Notes: generated from the letters alone by a model not told the origin. A DNA stretch of 16,098 nt from Treponema sp. (GCA_016297415.1 JAEDGQ010000041.1:1-16098); one strand, 5' to 3'. Positions 1-7,361 are shown, counted from the first letter of the stretch. Program-made: numbers and translations.

Positions 1-2
1 TT

Positions 3-1544
3 TTATTCATCAGTTTTTCTAAGTTCAGTTTTGCGAAGTACAACAGGCTGGGCTTCAGTCTGAAAAAATCCGTCTGGACTTACAACTACAGGATGAACAA
101 GAAGCGTATCGGTATCAGTTACAGTTTTTAATACAACCTTTCCTGAACGGGAATTTTCCTTTTTTACAATTTTGCCGTAATTCACAATATAGTAACCTGT
201 AAAGTATTTTACCGGTGTATCACTTCTAAACTGAATCAAAGTTTCACCGCTTACTACATTTTTCATAAAACGACCTTTATCAGCAAAACCATCACCTTCT
301 ACGGAATAAGAATCAGCCGTAAAAATAAAGTAACTTCCGTCAGATGTAACCCAGGCCGGACCTTTTACAAGACGGTCAATACAATCGGCAGATTCAGAAG
401 TTTTTTTCTGCTGCAGGTTTTTCAACGAAACTTTTTTATAAGTACCATCCCATAAAGTGCTTTCGCCAATAATCATGCGGACATCATCCTGAATTCTTAC
501 ACGGATTTCATCAACATTTACCAGCGAAATATCAAAACGACGCTGCAGGTTTTCAATTGATTTATTTACGGAAGAAAAATACATACCGTTACGGCGAAGG
601 TTACTGTTAAGCCAGCTGTATACTTCTTCAATATCTTCATACTGGAAAATAATTTCGTGATTCTGATAATCAAAAAGAATATATCTCATGCTGCCGGTTG
701 TAATATCAGTTTTATACCACAAACCGTCAAGGAATTTAGCAAAAGTAGCAACAGTTCCATCCTGGATTCTTGCAAGTTCTTTAGCCGCCAGTCTGCTGCC
801 TGTTACGCGAAGCTGTTTTTTTTCAACATATTTTCCCTGTTCTTCGTCCCAGTCATACATTGTCTGAATCTGATCAAGACGAGTACTTTCTTCCGGACTT
901 TCAGAAGCATAAACCCATACAGGAAAACTTGGAGCCTTAGTCTGATTCAGTTCATAAGCTTCATTTCGTTCAGACTGCTGAATAAAAATAGTTCCGTCAG
1001 CTTCAAAGTCGCCAATCATTGTAAGCTTAAATTCGTTTCTGTTATTGCGGCTGCCATTAAAAATTCTAAGCACCGAGTGTCCGTTATCAGTAACCCCCTG
1101 ATAAACCAGGGATTTTTTATGGTTTCCGATTACATCAAGACTTGTACAGGCAAAAGTGCGGACCTGAGTAATATTAGTTGCAACCCAGGCTGCACGAACA
1201 TAAGAAGATGAAGGAGGATTATAAAGCCCCACAATAAGTTCCAGATAAGGACTTCTTGAAGTTTTTACAATATTAATCTGATCATCGTAACTGTCTCCGT
1301 CAATATCCATAGTTACAATGCTCATCAAAGTTTCATCATTGGCCAGTTCAATAAAAGAAACTGGAACATAATCTTCATAAACATTTTCTGAATTTTCACT
1401 ATTCTGTTCATCTGCATCTACTATGGGAGTAATTACTTTTGCTCTGGCTGTTATGTTATCTTTTACAAACACAGCTTTTCCAATAAGAAAAAGAGCAAGA
1501 CTTGCTGCAACAACAATAAAAATTACCGGAATAGTTTTCTTCAT
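3..1544 (-). CDS. Membrane-anchored or secreted protein of unknown function, possibly a Treponema adhesin relative
   Basis: The 513-residue protein starts MKKTIPVIFIVVAASL. Residues 5-24 form one hydrophobic segment with no lipobox cysteine, so it is an uncleaved anchor or signal peptide and the rest should lie outside the inner membrane. An acidic linker (41-58) follows. Around residues 80-88 there is a D-x-D-G-D-x-x-D-D loop resembling calcium loops of FG-GAP/VCBS or EF-hand type. Residues 60-210 look beta-rich. Residues 255-370 form a second unit with aromatic, charged strands. I do not recognise a catalytic motif. Treponema genomes carry proteins of about this size named as pallilysin-related adhesins; a link is a guess from memory of organisation, not an alignment. 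An in-frame stop lies seven codons upstream, so the start is firm. There is no Shine-Dalgarno, and a TATAAT lies 7 nt before the ATG. Confidence 0.8.
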   Translation of the reverse strand: MKKTIPVIFIVVAASLALFLIGKAVFVKDNITARAKVITPIVDADEQNSENSENVYEDYVPVSFIELANDETLMSIVTMDIDGDSYDDQINIVKTSRSPYLELIVGLYNPPSSSYVRAAWVATNITQVRTFACTSLDVIGNHKKSLVYQGVTDNGHSVLRIFNGSRNNRNEFKLTMIGDFEADGTIFIQQSERNEAYELNQTKAPSFPVWVYASESPEESTRLDQIQTMYDWDEEQGKYVEKKQLRVTGSRLAAKELARIQDGTVATFAKFLDGLWYKTDITTGSMRYILFDYQNHEIIFQYEDIEEVYSWLNSNLRRNGMYFSSVNKSIENLQRRFDISLVNVDEIRVRIQDDVRMIIGESTLWDGTYKKVSLKNLQQKKTSESADCIDRLVKGPAWVTSDGSYFIFTADSYSVEGDGFADKGRFMKNVVSGETLIQFRSDTPVKYFTGYYIVNYGKIVKKENSRSGKVVLKTVTDTDTLLVHPVVVSPDGFFQTEAQPVVLRKTELRKTDE

Positions 1545-1551
1545 AAATAAG

Positions 1552-1581
1552 ATTATACATTTTTAACCAAGTCTGCCGCAA
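1552..1581 (-). promoter_or_regulatory. Promoter of the 513-aa gene, predicted leaderless start
   Basis: Read on the minus strand, TTGCGG (1581-1576) is followed by 18 nt, then a perfect TATAAT (1557-1552), 7 nt (CTTATTT) and the ATG. Transcription would start at or within a base or two of the A of the start codon, leaving no room for a Shine-Dalgarno. The -35 is weak (3 of 6). Confidence 0.55.
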
Positions 1582-1593
1582 GAACCAGAATAA

Positions 1594-1693
1594 GGGCGTG
1601 CCGTCAGTTCCTGCCGTCAGGCTATCCACCCTTCCGTGCAAAAGCGCTCCATTGCTTCGCAACGCCTTACGGCGGGGTTCCTATCCTTCACGC
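1594..1693. repeat. GC-rich dispersed intergenic element between divergent genes
   Basis: A compact GC-rich island interrupts A/T-rich intergenic DNA. It begins GGGCGTGCC and ends CCTATCCTTCACGC, holds an 8-bp direct repeat GCCGTCAG (1600-1607 and 1613-1620), and has small hairpins such as TTGC-ttc-GCAA. No plausible gene lies in it. The termini and internal plan resemble short dispersed elements I associate with many Treponema and Bacteroidetes intergenic regions; that is recollection, and copy number in this genome cannot be seen here. It lies between the two divergent promoters rather than inside either. Confidence 0.5.
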
Positions 1694-1717
1694 ATTGATT
1701 TAAGAACTTTAACATTC

Positions 1718-1737
1718 TTTACTGTTTTTTACTGTTT
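1718..1737 (+). promoter_or_regulatory. Tandem 10-bp repeat upstream of the MATE promoter
   Basis: TTTACTGTTT occurs twice head to tail (1718-1727 and 1728-1737), ending one base before the -35 of the MATE gene. A weaker third copy may precede it (TTTAACATTC). Exact one-turn spacing next to a -35 is a plausible activator or repressor site; no regulator is assigned. Confidence 0.35.
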
Positions 1738-1738
1738 C

Positions 1739-1766
1739 TTGACATTTATTTTTTATTTCATAAACT
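1739..1766 (+). promoter_or_regulatory. Promoter of the MATE gene, predicted leaderless start
   Basis: A perfect TTGACA (1739-1744) is followed by 16 nt and TAAACT (1761-1766, 4 of 6), then 7 nt (CTATTTT) and the ATG at 1774. There is no purine-rich ribosome-binding site before the start, so the transcript probably begins at the start codon. Confidence 0.55.
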
Positions 1767-1773
1767 CTATTTT

Positions 1774-3240
1774 ATGGTAAAAAACATTGATATTTTTGAA
1801 AAAGCACCTGTTCCACAAGCCGTTTTTAAGCTGGCAGTTCCAACAGTCTTAAGCATGATTGTATCTGTATTCTACAACATGGTAGACGCATTTTTCGTTG
1901 GTCTTATCGGAGACCCAAGTCAGTTTGCCGCAGTAAATGTTGCAACTCCAGTATTTTTATTTTTAATGGCAGCAGGAAACATCTTCGGTATGGGTGGCTC
2001 AAGTTACATCAGCCGCTCCCTTGGACGCAAAGACTTTGACCTTGTAAAAAAAATCAGCGCTTTCTGTTTTTATGCCGGAATCGGTACAGGAATTGCAGGC
2101 GGTGCACTTATCCTTATTTTTATCAAAAACATTCTTAATGGAATCGGTACTACAGAAGGTACATTTGAATATGCCCGCCAGTATCTGAGTATAGTTGCCT
2201 GGGGCGGACCTGTAATCGTAGTTTCAAACGCCTTTACAAACATTATCCGCGGCGAGGGAGCCTCAAAAAATTCAATGAAAGGCATGATGGCAGGAACAAT
2301 CGTAAACATTATTCTTGATCCGATTTTTATCCTCAAAGAATTATTCGGAATAAAACTTTTAGGAATGGGAGTTGAGGGAGCAGCCCTGGCAACCATAATC
2401 GGAAACGGTGTAACTCTTGTTATGTACATCAGACACGTTCTGTCAAAAACAAGCATGCTTTCAATCAATCCAAAACACTATCAGGCCCGAAACGGCGTTG
2501 CTGCCGGAGTGCTTTCAATCGGTTTACCTGCAAGTGTTACAAATATTCTTATGAGCATTTCTTCAATTATTACAAACAATCTTCTGGCAGGCTATTACGC
2601 TCGAGAAGTTACATCCGAAAAACTTCTGCCTCACATAACAACTTTTATCAACGGAACTGCCGTTTACGGAGATGTACCAGTTGCTGCAATGGGAGTAGCA
2701 CTTAAAGCAAACATGCTGGCTATTTTCGTAATGCTGGGACTTGCAATGGGAGTAAGCCCTCTTATCGGCTACAACTATGGAGCACGCAACCTTAAACGCA
2801 TGAAAGCAGTAATGAAGTTTGCCCTGATGTGCAACATTATTGCAGGTTCAACAATTACAATCATCTATTTTATTTTTACAACTCCAATTATAAAAATCTT
2901 CTCCAGCGATCCTGCCGTAATTCAAATGGGACACCCTATGATTTATTCACTTATGGCATCAACACCGATTCTTGGAACACTTTTCTGCTTCAACTTTACA
3001 TTCCAGGCAATCGGAAAAGGCAAACAGTCATTAATTCTCGCCATCAGTAGACAGGGTTTTGTTTTCTTCCCTATGATATTTATAATGAACCATTTTATCG
3101 GTCTTTTCGGTATTGTATGGGCACAGCCAGTTGCAGACTTTGTATCAATTATAGTTGCAATCTGTATGTTTATAGGATTAAACAAAGACTTCCACGAAAT
3201 AGAAACTGAACAGGATGCACTTCAGTTATTGAACTGCTGA
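1774..3240 (+). CDS. MATE-family multidrug efflux transporter
   Basis: At 488 residues it has the usual length for a MATE exporter, an inner-membrane antiporter that expels cationic drugs or metabolites using a sodium or proton gradient. The start (MVKNIDIFEKAPVPQAVFKL) matches the family: a short charged N-terminus, then VPTVLSMIVSVFYNMVDAFF as helix 1, and the typical GGSSYISRSLGRKD loop near residues 69-82. The IRGEGASKNSMKGM segment in the first half and the IGYNYGARNLKRMK segment in the second are the repeated MATE signatures of the two six-helix bundles. About twelve hydrophobic segments are visible. The closest subfamily appears MepA-like; the substrate cannot be read from sequence. 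It is monocistronic, divergent from the 513-aa gene, with no obvious intrinsic terminator after it. Confidence 0.93.
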   Translation: MVKNIDIFEKAPVPQAVFKLAVPTVLSMIVSVFYNMVDAFFVGLIGDPSQFAAVNVATPVFLFLMAAGNIFGMGGSSYISRSLGRKDFDLVKKISAFCFYAGIGTGIAGGALILIFIKNILNGIGTTEGTFEYARQYLSIVAWGGPVIVVSNAFTNIIRGEGASKNSMKGMMAGTIVNIILDPIFILKELFGIKLLGMGVEGAALATIIGNGVTLVMYIRHVLSKTSMLSINPKHYQARNGVAAGVLSIGLPASVTNILMSISSIITNNLLAGYYAREVTSEKLLPHITTFINGTAVYGDVPVAAMGVALKANMLAIFVMLGLAMGVSPLIGYNYGARNLKRMKAVMKFALMCNIIAGSTITIIYFIFTTPIIKIFSSDPAVIQMGHPMIYSLMASTPILGTLFCFNFTFQAIGKGKQSLILAISRQGFVFFPMIFIMNHFIGLFGIVWAQPVADFVSIIVAICMFIGLNKDFHEIETEQDALQLLNC

Positions 3241-3375
3241 TTCAATAAAAATAAAAAGCATGTATAAAACTTCTTATTAAAGTCGCAGGAACTCCATTTA
3301 AATTTGCAAATAAAGAAATGAATACATCTTTTTAGTAATTGCATAAAACGCAACATTCACTTTCAAATCTTTCAC

Positions 3376-3404
3376 TTTACGCAACAATCATATTTTCCTA
3401 TAAT
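3376..3404 (+). promoter_or_regulatory. Probable ilvC promoter with a repeated upstream motif
   Basis: TTTACG (3376-3381) is followed by 17 nt and a perfect TATAAT (3399-3404). Transcription would start near 3411, giving an unusually long leader of about 235 nt that contains the palindromic cluster described next. An 11-bp motif, ACGCAACA(T/A)TC, occurs at 3348-3358 and 3379-3389, 31 bp (about three turns) apart, with the second copy covering the -35. That geometry suits a repressor or activator, but none is identified. The rest of 3241-3375 shows nothing else. Confidence 0.45.
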
Positions 3405-3429
3405 GAAGTATAAAAATTTTATAAGCGTC

Positions 3430-3630
3430 AGGGATTGTAGTAGCGGCGAAGCCGTTCCGTAGTGGCGGTGGTTGAGTTTATCGCAACCACCAGAACGAAG
3501 GAATGAAGCGTAAGCGGAACTACGGAAAGCCCGGCACTTACGGTGGTTGAGCCTGTCGAAACTACCGTAAGTGAGACGCCCAAAAAAAACATCAGATGTC
3601 GCTGGTTTCGATAAACTCAACCGACGCGAC
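3430..3630. repeat. Cluster of REP-like palindromes in the ilvC leader
   Basis: Three copies of a 19-mer of the type GGTTGAG(CCTG or TTTA)TCGAAACC lie here: about 3470-3488 and 3545-3563 in one orientation and 3603-3621 in the other. They sit inside larger stems. TTCCGTAGT (3455-3463) pairs with ACTACGGAA (3519-3527) and encloses GGTGGTTG (3467-3474) with CAACCACC (3484-3491). CACTTACGGT (3535-3544) pairs with ACCGTAAGTG (3564-3573). A fourth copy of the 19-mer is at 8289-8307. This is a dispersed intergenic palindrome family rather than coding DNA. It lies between the ilvC promoter and its ribosome-binding site, so it would be transcribed as a structured leader. Confidence 0.75.
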
Positions 3631-3647
3631 AAAAAAGGAAAACTAAA

Positions 3648-5129
3648 ATGGGTGAAAATTACTTTAACTCGATTCCATGGCGCAAAGCTCGCATGCAGCT
3701 TGGTCACTGCCGTTCAATGGCAAAAGAAGAATTTGCTGACGGTGTAAACGCTCTTAAAGGCAAAAAAATCGTAATCGTTGGTTGTGGTGCTCAGGGTCTT
3801 AACCAGGGTATGTGTCTCCGTGACTCAGGTCTTGATGTTTCTTATGCACTGCGCAAAGAAGCTATTGAACAGAAACGCCAGTCTTGGAAAAACGCTACAG
3901 AAAACGGATTCAAAGTTGGAACTTACGAAGAACTTCTTCCAACTGCTGACCTTGTTGGTAACCTTACTCCAGATAAGCAGCACACTCCTGTAATTACAGA
4001 AGTTCAGAAACACATGAAAAAGGGTTCAGCTCTCTGGTACTCACACGGTTTCAACATGATTGAAGAAGGCATGCAGGTTCGTAAGGACATCACAGTTGTA
4101 ATGTGTGCTCCAAAAGGACCAGGTACAGAAGTTTGGCACGAATTCCAGCGTGGATTTGGTGTACCAGATCTTATTGCCGTACATCCGGAAAATGATCCAG
4201 AAGGAAAGGGCTGGGCAATTGCTAAGGCTCTGGCTGTAGGTATGGGCGGTTCAAAGGCCGGTGTTCTTGAATCAGACTTCGTTGCTGAAGTTAAATCTGA
4301 CCTTATGGGTGAACAGACAATCCTTTGTGGTATGCTTCAGGCTGGTACAATCGTTTGTTACGACAAAATGGTTGCTGACGGAATGGATCCAAAATGGGTT
4401 ACAAAATTCCTTATGCACGGCTGGAATGTAATTACAGAAGCCCTCAAATGGGGTGGTATTACAGGTATGATGGATCGTCTTTCAAACCCTGCCAAAATCA
4501 AAGCAAACGAACTTTCTAAACAGATTAAAGCTCTCCTTGCTCCACTTTACCAGAAACACATGGATGACATTATTTCAGGCGTTTTCTCTTCAACAATGAT
4601 GAAAGACTGGGCAAACAAAGATGCTAACCTCCTGGCCTGGCGTGAAGAAACAGGTAAACTTCCATTCGAACAGCAGGAAGAATCTTCAGAAGAAATCAGC
4701 GAACAGGAATACTTTGACAAAGGTATCATCATGGTAGCTATGGTTAAAGCTGGTTGTGAACTTGCATTCGAAACAATGGTTGATGCTGGTATCAAGGAAG
4801 AATCTGCTTACTACGAATCACTCCACGAAGTTCCACTTATTGCAAACCTCATTGACCGCAAACGCCTCTACGAAATGAACCGCGTAATTTCCGATACAGC
4901 TGAATACGGATGTTACCTCTTCGCCCGCGTTGCAGCTCCAATGATGGCAAAAGACCTTATGCCAAAAGTAACTACAGAAGTTATCGGTAAAGGCCTTAAC
5001 GTTAAAGACAACAGCGTAAACAACGCACAGCTGGTAAATGTAAACGCAGAAATCCGCAACCACCCGATTGAAGTTGTAGGACGCAAACTCCGTGCTTACA
5101 TGACTGCAATGAAGCCTATTATTGACTAA
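3648..5129 (+). CDS. ilvC: Ketol-acid reductoisomerase, class II (long form)
   Basis: The enzyme converts 2-acetolactate or 2-aceto-2-hydroxybutyrate to the dihydroxy acids of valine, leucine and isoleucine synthesis, using NADPH and magnesium, in the cytoplasm. At 493 residues it is the long class II form and follows E. coli IlvC (491 aa, from memory) closely throughout. The N-terminal Rossmann loop is IVGCGAQGLNQG (about residues 43-54), followed by LRKEAIEQKRQSW with the phosphate-binding basic residues. The catalytic metal-binding stretch is VAEVKSDLMGEQTILCGMLQ, and the duplicated knotted C-terminal domain includes QEYFDKGIIMVAMVKAG and EESAYYESLHEVPLIAN. The start has a Shine-Dalgarno AAGGAA 7 nt upstream. 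Codons such as GGT, GCT and CTT are frequent, suggesting strong expression. No other branched-chain biosynthesis gene is nearby. Class II enzymes are uncommon in spirochaetes as far as I know, so acquisition by transfer is possible. Confidence 0.97.
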   Translation: MGENYFNSIPWRKARMQLGHCRSMAKEEFADGVNALKGKKIVIVGCGAQGLNQGMCLRDSGLDVSYALRKEAIEQKRQSWKNATENGFKVGTYEELLPTADLVGNLTPDKQHTPVITEVQKHMKKGSALWYSHGFNMIEEGMQVRKDITVVMCAPKGPGTEVWHEFQRGFGVPDLIAVHPENDPEGKGWAIAKALAVGMGGSKAGVLESDFVAEVKSDLMGEQTILCGMLQAGTIVCYDKMVADGMDPKWVTKFLMHGWNVITEALKWGGITGMMDRLSNPAKIKANELSKQIKALLAPLYQKHMDDIISGVFSSTMMKDWANKDANLLAWREETGKLPFEQQEESSEEISEQEYFDKGIIMVAMVKAGCELAFETMVDAGIKEESAYYESLHEVPLIANLIDRKRLYEMNRVISDTAEYGCYLFARVAAPMMAKDLMPKVTTEVIGKGLNVKDNSVNNAQLVNVNAEIRNHPIEVVGRKLRAYMTAMKPIID

Positions 5130-5210
5130 TTGTGCTACGAGTTTTCGTCAGAAAACTCGCAGGGGTGACTGCACCCCGTGACTGCAATGAAGCCGATTAT
5201 TGACTAATTG
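5101..5210. repeat. Duplicated end of ilvC with two intervening perfect hairpins
   Basis: The last bases of ilvC and its stop (5101-5132) are repeated at 5179-5210 with one mismatch in 32. The 46 nt between hold two perfect stem-loops: CGAGTTTTC (5138-5146) with GAAAACTCG (5151-5159), loop gtca, and GGGGTG (5162-5167) with CACCCC (5172-5177), loop actg. Neither has a T-tract, so they are not intrinsic terminators. The second 32-mer is followed by weakly similar sequence around 5228-5245, so this may be an old tandem duplication of about 78 bp or insertion of a small palindromic element with duplication of its flank. Confidence 0.8.
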
Positions 5211-5283
5211 TTGCTGATATAAAATAGAAAGCCCGCAGGTGCGCCTGAGGTCACTAAAAAAGTCTGTTAAAGACTGAATTTAC

Positions 5284-5330
5284 AAACACCATTTGAATAA
5301 AGTAAAATTTATTCAGGTGGTGTTTTTTTT
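5284..5330 (+). terminator. Strong intrinsic terminator of ilvC
   Basis: AAACACCATTTGAATAAA (5284-5301) pairs over all 18 positions with TTTATTCAGGTGGTGTTT (5308-5325), with two G-U wobbles and a 6-nt loop. It runs into an uninterrupted T-tract to 5330. It separates ilvC from the convergent ybaK-type gene and may also serve that gene, although the T-tract on the minus strand is poor. Confidence 0.88.
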
Positions 5331-5332
5331 AT

Positions 5333-5806
5333 CTATTCTTCCATTGGTTTTGTAACATCAACCCATTCAGTAAAACCAGAAAATTTTTCCAGTTGCGCAA
5401 TTGTCATGTTCAGACAGCTGTTGTGACTTCCGGCAGCAGGCCATACGCTATCAAATTTTTTAAGGCTTTCATCAAGATAAACAGGAATTCCCGGTTTCAG
5501 GGCAAAAGGACAAACTCCGCCAGGAGCATGACCTGTAAGTTCTTCAACCTGATCAAAAGGAATCATCTTCGCCTTAGTTTCAAACTTGTGGCGATATTTT
5601 GCATTATCAATTTTAGACTTTCCGCTTACAACAATAATCAAAGGTTTATCTTCAATCAAAAAGGAAAGAGTTTTAGCAATACGGTCAGCTTCACAGCCGA
5701 TTGCCGCAGCAGCAAGATCAACAGTAGCACTACTCTGATTCAGCTCCACGATTTTTCCATCCAGTTCTGTTCCAGCAAAAAATTCCTTTACTTTATCAAG
5801 TGCCAT
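5333..5806 (-). CDS. YbaK/ProX-type aminoacyl-tRNA deacylase
   Basis: This 157-residue protein belongs to the YbaK/PrdX family of trans-editing deacylases, which hydrolyse mischarged aminoacyl-tRNAs such as Cys- or Ala-tRNAPro in the cytoplasm. Family features include IAKTLSFLIEDKPLIIVVSGKSKID, with the conserved K-T/S strand and the lysine of the active-site region, and the later GHAPGGVCPFAL loop, the GxxPxGxxP-like signature of the family. Length matches. An alternative ATG lies seven codons upstream, but a Shine-Dalgarno (AAGGAG) sits between the two, so the start beginning MALDKVKEFF is chosen. It is the last gene of the minus-strand series, about 60 nt after the broken transporter. Which amino acid it edits cannot be told. 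Confidence 0.9.
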   Translation of the reverse strand: MALDKVKEFFAGTELDGKIVELNQSSATVDLAAAAIGCEADRIAKTLSFLIEDKPLIIVVSGKSKIDNAKYRHKFETKAKMIPFDQVEELTGHAPGGVCPFALKPGIPVYLDESLKKFDSVWPAAGSHNSCLNMTIAQLEKFSGFTEWVDVTKPMEE

Positions 5807-5864
5807 ATTATTATGCCTCTCCTTCATTTACATCTTTTTTTTCAAATGCAGCAGTTTTATTTTT

Positions 5865-6119
5865 TTATTTACAATCAAAATACCAGTGCAGAACAAGTAT
5901 CTTTCTCTGCAATATAGAACCAGGGACAGCTGTAAAAAATCCTGCAAATAAAAAACGTACACCTGCAAAAAGAATTACAGATGCAGTATCGCTGGAAGCT
6001 ATATTAAAAAGTACATAGCCTGTTTTAATAGACGGAGTTGCACTTCCCCACAAAAAACAGCAAAGGACTGCCCCAAATGAAACACCCCGGATATTAGAAA
6101 GAATTGATTTATCAGTCAT
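5865..6119 (-). pseudogene. Truncated EamA/DMT-type transporter, N-terminal part only
   Basis: This 84-residue frame reads like the beginning of an EamA-family (drug/metabolite transporter) protein: a first helix GAVLCCFLWGSATPSIKTGY, then a second segment VILFAGVRFLFAGFFTAV and the loop GSILQRKILV. The family normally has ten helices and about 300 residues, and here it stops after two. Family-like sequence ends near residue 75, followed by a short unrelated tail and a stop, which points to an internal deletion. Its ATG lies just inside the end of hypA (overlap ATGACTGA), so it was probably translated by coupling. YbaK now follows closely. The remnant is unlikely to transport anything alone. 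Confidence 0.72.
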
Positions 6120-6417
6120 CACCGAATTTCCCGTGCAGAATTACAGAACCATTTCCAGTTCCAGAGTTTTTTCCAGATTCATTTTTGCCGTCTGCAGCAG
6201 AAGTGTTTCCTTCATCCTTATATCTTGTTTTAACAGTCATCTGGCTTTTTATTAAATCAAGGGCAGGATTCAATGCTCTCAAAATATTTTCCAGCACAAC
6301 AAGAACTTCTTCATCCGCATCTTCACATTGAATCAGTTTTTCATAAGTTTCATACATTACAATATAAGAATGATTAAGTTTTGTATAATCAGAATTATAA
6401 ACATCAACTTTATTCAT
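6112..6417 (-). CDS. Small conserved protein hypA, paralogue of the gene at 15173-15675
   Basis: The protein has 101 residues. The N-terminal 60 are well ordered: YNSDYTKLNHSYIVMYETY, then KLIQCEDADEEVLVVLENIL, then RALNPALDLIKSQMT. They read as helical and acidic. The last 35 residues are Gly-, Ser- and Asn-rich and probably disordered, with no signal peptide or membrane segment. I do not recognise a named family. A second, frameshifted copy at 15173-15675 shares the N-terminal block (NSDYTKLNH, QCEDA, LRA-NPALD-IKS-MT), which supports this as a real protein. A Shine-Dalgarno AGGAG lies 6 nt before the ATG. Its stop overlaps the start of the truncated transporter, so the two formed an operon. 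Confidence 0.75.
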   Translation of the reverse strand: MNKVDVYNSDYTKLNHSYIVMYETYEKLIQCEDADEEVLVVLENILRALNPALDLIKSQMTVKTRYKDEGNTSAADGKNESGKNSGTGNGSVILHGKFGDD

Positions 6418-6508
6418 ATTTTTCTCCTATAACGCACTTTGTAAAACAGCCGTCAAAAATAACTTTAAACCTGCAATCACAAGTTTTGAACCAGTTTTAA
6501 CCAACAAA

Positions 6509-7354
6509 TTAATTCAGGAACTTTTTAACTTCTTCAAGTTTAGACAGTGCTGCTTTTCTTCCCTCATCATAAACCCGCTGAAGTTCGTCAGGATTTTTTT
6601 CAAGACGTCCGATTCCCAGAGATTTTTCAGGACAGATTACAACACATTTACCTGCTTTTTCCTGCTCAAAAACATATTTTGTTTCCTGATTATAAACAAT
6701 GTGTCTGTTTGCCATAGCCTTAACAAGTTTAGGATATTTATGAAGAAATAATTTCATAAGTCCTTTCATACCTGCAGGCTGTTTTACAAAATCTGCAGGC
6801 TGTGTAAGAACTACAAGATTTTTTTCAAACCCAAGATTTTCAAAAGCTTTAAGAGGAATGGAATCAGTCATGCCCCCGTCAAGAAGAATTTTTCCATCTA
6901 CCCTTACAGGTTTACTTACAAGAGGCATAGAAGCACTGGCGCGAAGCCAATCCATTTCAGATCCGCGGCAGTGTGTCAGCTTTTTATAGATTGGAGTTCC
7001 AGACTCACAGTCGCTTACAACGCAGTAAAATTCCACAGGATTTTTTTCAAAAGTATCCCAGTCGTATATATCCAGTTCATTAGGAAGCTTTTCGTAACAG
7101 AAACTGGCAGGGAAAAGTTCCCCATGTAAAAAAATGTTTCTGAATCCACAGTAACGGTGGTCACCCATAAAACGCTTGTTGTATCTTAATGCACGGCCAA
7201 TCTGTCGCGATTTATAGTTACATCCAAAAGTTGCACCGGCACTTACACCGATTAAACCATCAAATTCCACATTGTTTTCCATCAAAACATCAATAACGCC
7301 CGATGTAAACATACCGCGCATAGCGCCGCCTTCAAGAACAAGACCTTTTTTCAT
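6509..7354 (-). CDS. Patatin-like phospholipase (RssA/YjjU type)
   Basis: The 281-residue serine lipid hydrolase, probably cytoplasmic and acting on phospholipids or acyl esters, has all the patatin landmarks. The oxyanion loop is LEGGAMRGMFTSGV (residues 7-20). The nucleophile is Ser38 in GVSAG, and the catalytic Asp159 lies in DGGMTDSIPL. WLRASASMPLVSKPV between them is also typical. Family members begin MKKGLVLEGGAMRG, so this ATG is preferred over an in-frame TTG 12 codons upstream that overlaps the DUF72 stop. No Shine-Dalgarno precedes the ATG; instead TTGATT-N17-TAAAAT ends 7 nt before it. The gene lies 32 nt after the DUF72 gene. The physiological substrate is unknown. Confidence 0.92.
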   Translation of the reverse strand: MKKGLVLEGGAMRGMFTSGVIDVLMENNVEFDGLIGVSAGATFGCNYKSRQIGRALRYNKRFMGDHRYCGFRNIFLHGELFPASFCYEKLPNELDIYDWDTFEKNPVEFYCVVSDCESGTPIYKKLTHCRGSEMDWLRASASMPLVSKPVRVDGKILLDGGMTDSIPLKAFENLGFEKNLVVLTQPADFVKQPAGMKGLMKLFLHKYPKLVKAMANRHIVYNQETKYVFEQEKAGKCVVICPEKSLGIGRLEKNPDELQRVYDEGRKAALSKLEEVKKFLN

Positions 7355-7361
7355 AAAAAAT

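Noticed and set aside
657..1211. Plus-strand open frame of 184 codons opposite the 513-aa gene.
   Set aside because: It lies entirely antisense to a longer gene with a clear signal peptide and promoter; its composition is Ile/Phe/Lys/Ser-rich as expected of a shadow frame.
2070..2468. Minus-strand open frame inside the MATE gene.
   Set aside because: It is antisense to conserved MATE helices and has no start signals.
3430..3630. CRISPR array, suggested by repeated palindromic 19-mers.
   Set aside because: There are only three copies, in both orientations and with irregular spacing, and another lies alone at 8289. No cas genes are present.
3411..3647. Riboswitch or T-box leader for ilvC.
   Set aside because: The structured part is made of dispersed-repeat palindromes, and I see no T-box or known riboswitch core sequence.
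3372..3707. Open minus-strand frame with an LSLSKP segment.
   Set aside because: The segment is the translation of the dispersed GGTTTCGA...TCAACC palindrome. The frame overlaps the start of ilvC and has no family features.
5393..5917. Plus-strand frame of 174 codons opposite ybaK.
   Set aside because: It is antisense to a well-supported family member and runs across the intergenic gap.
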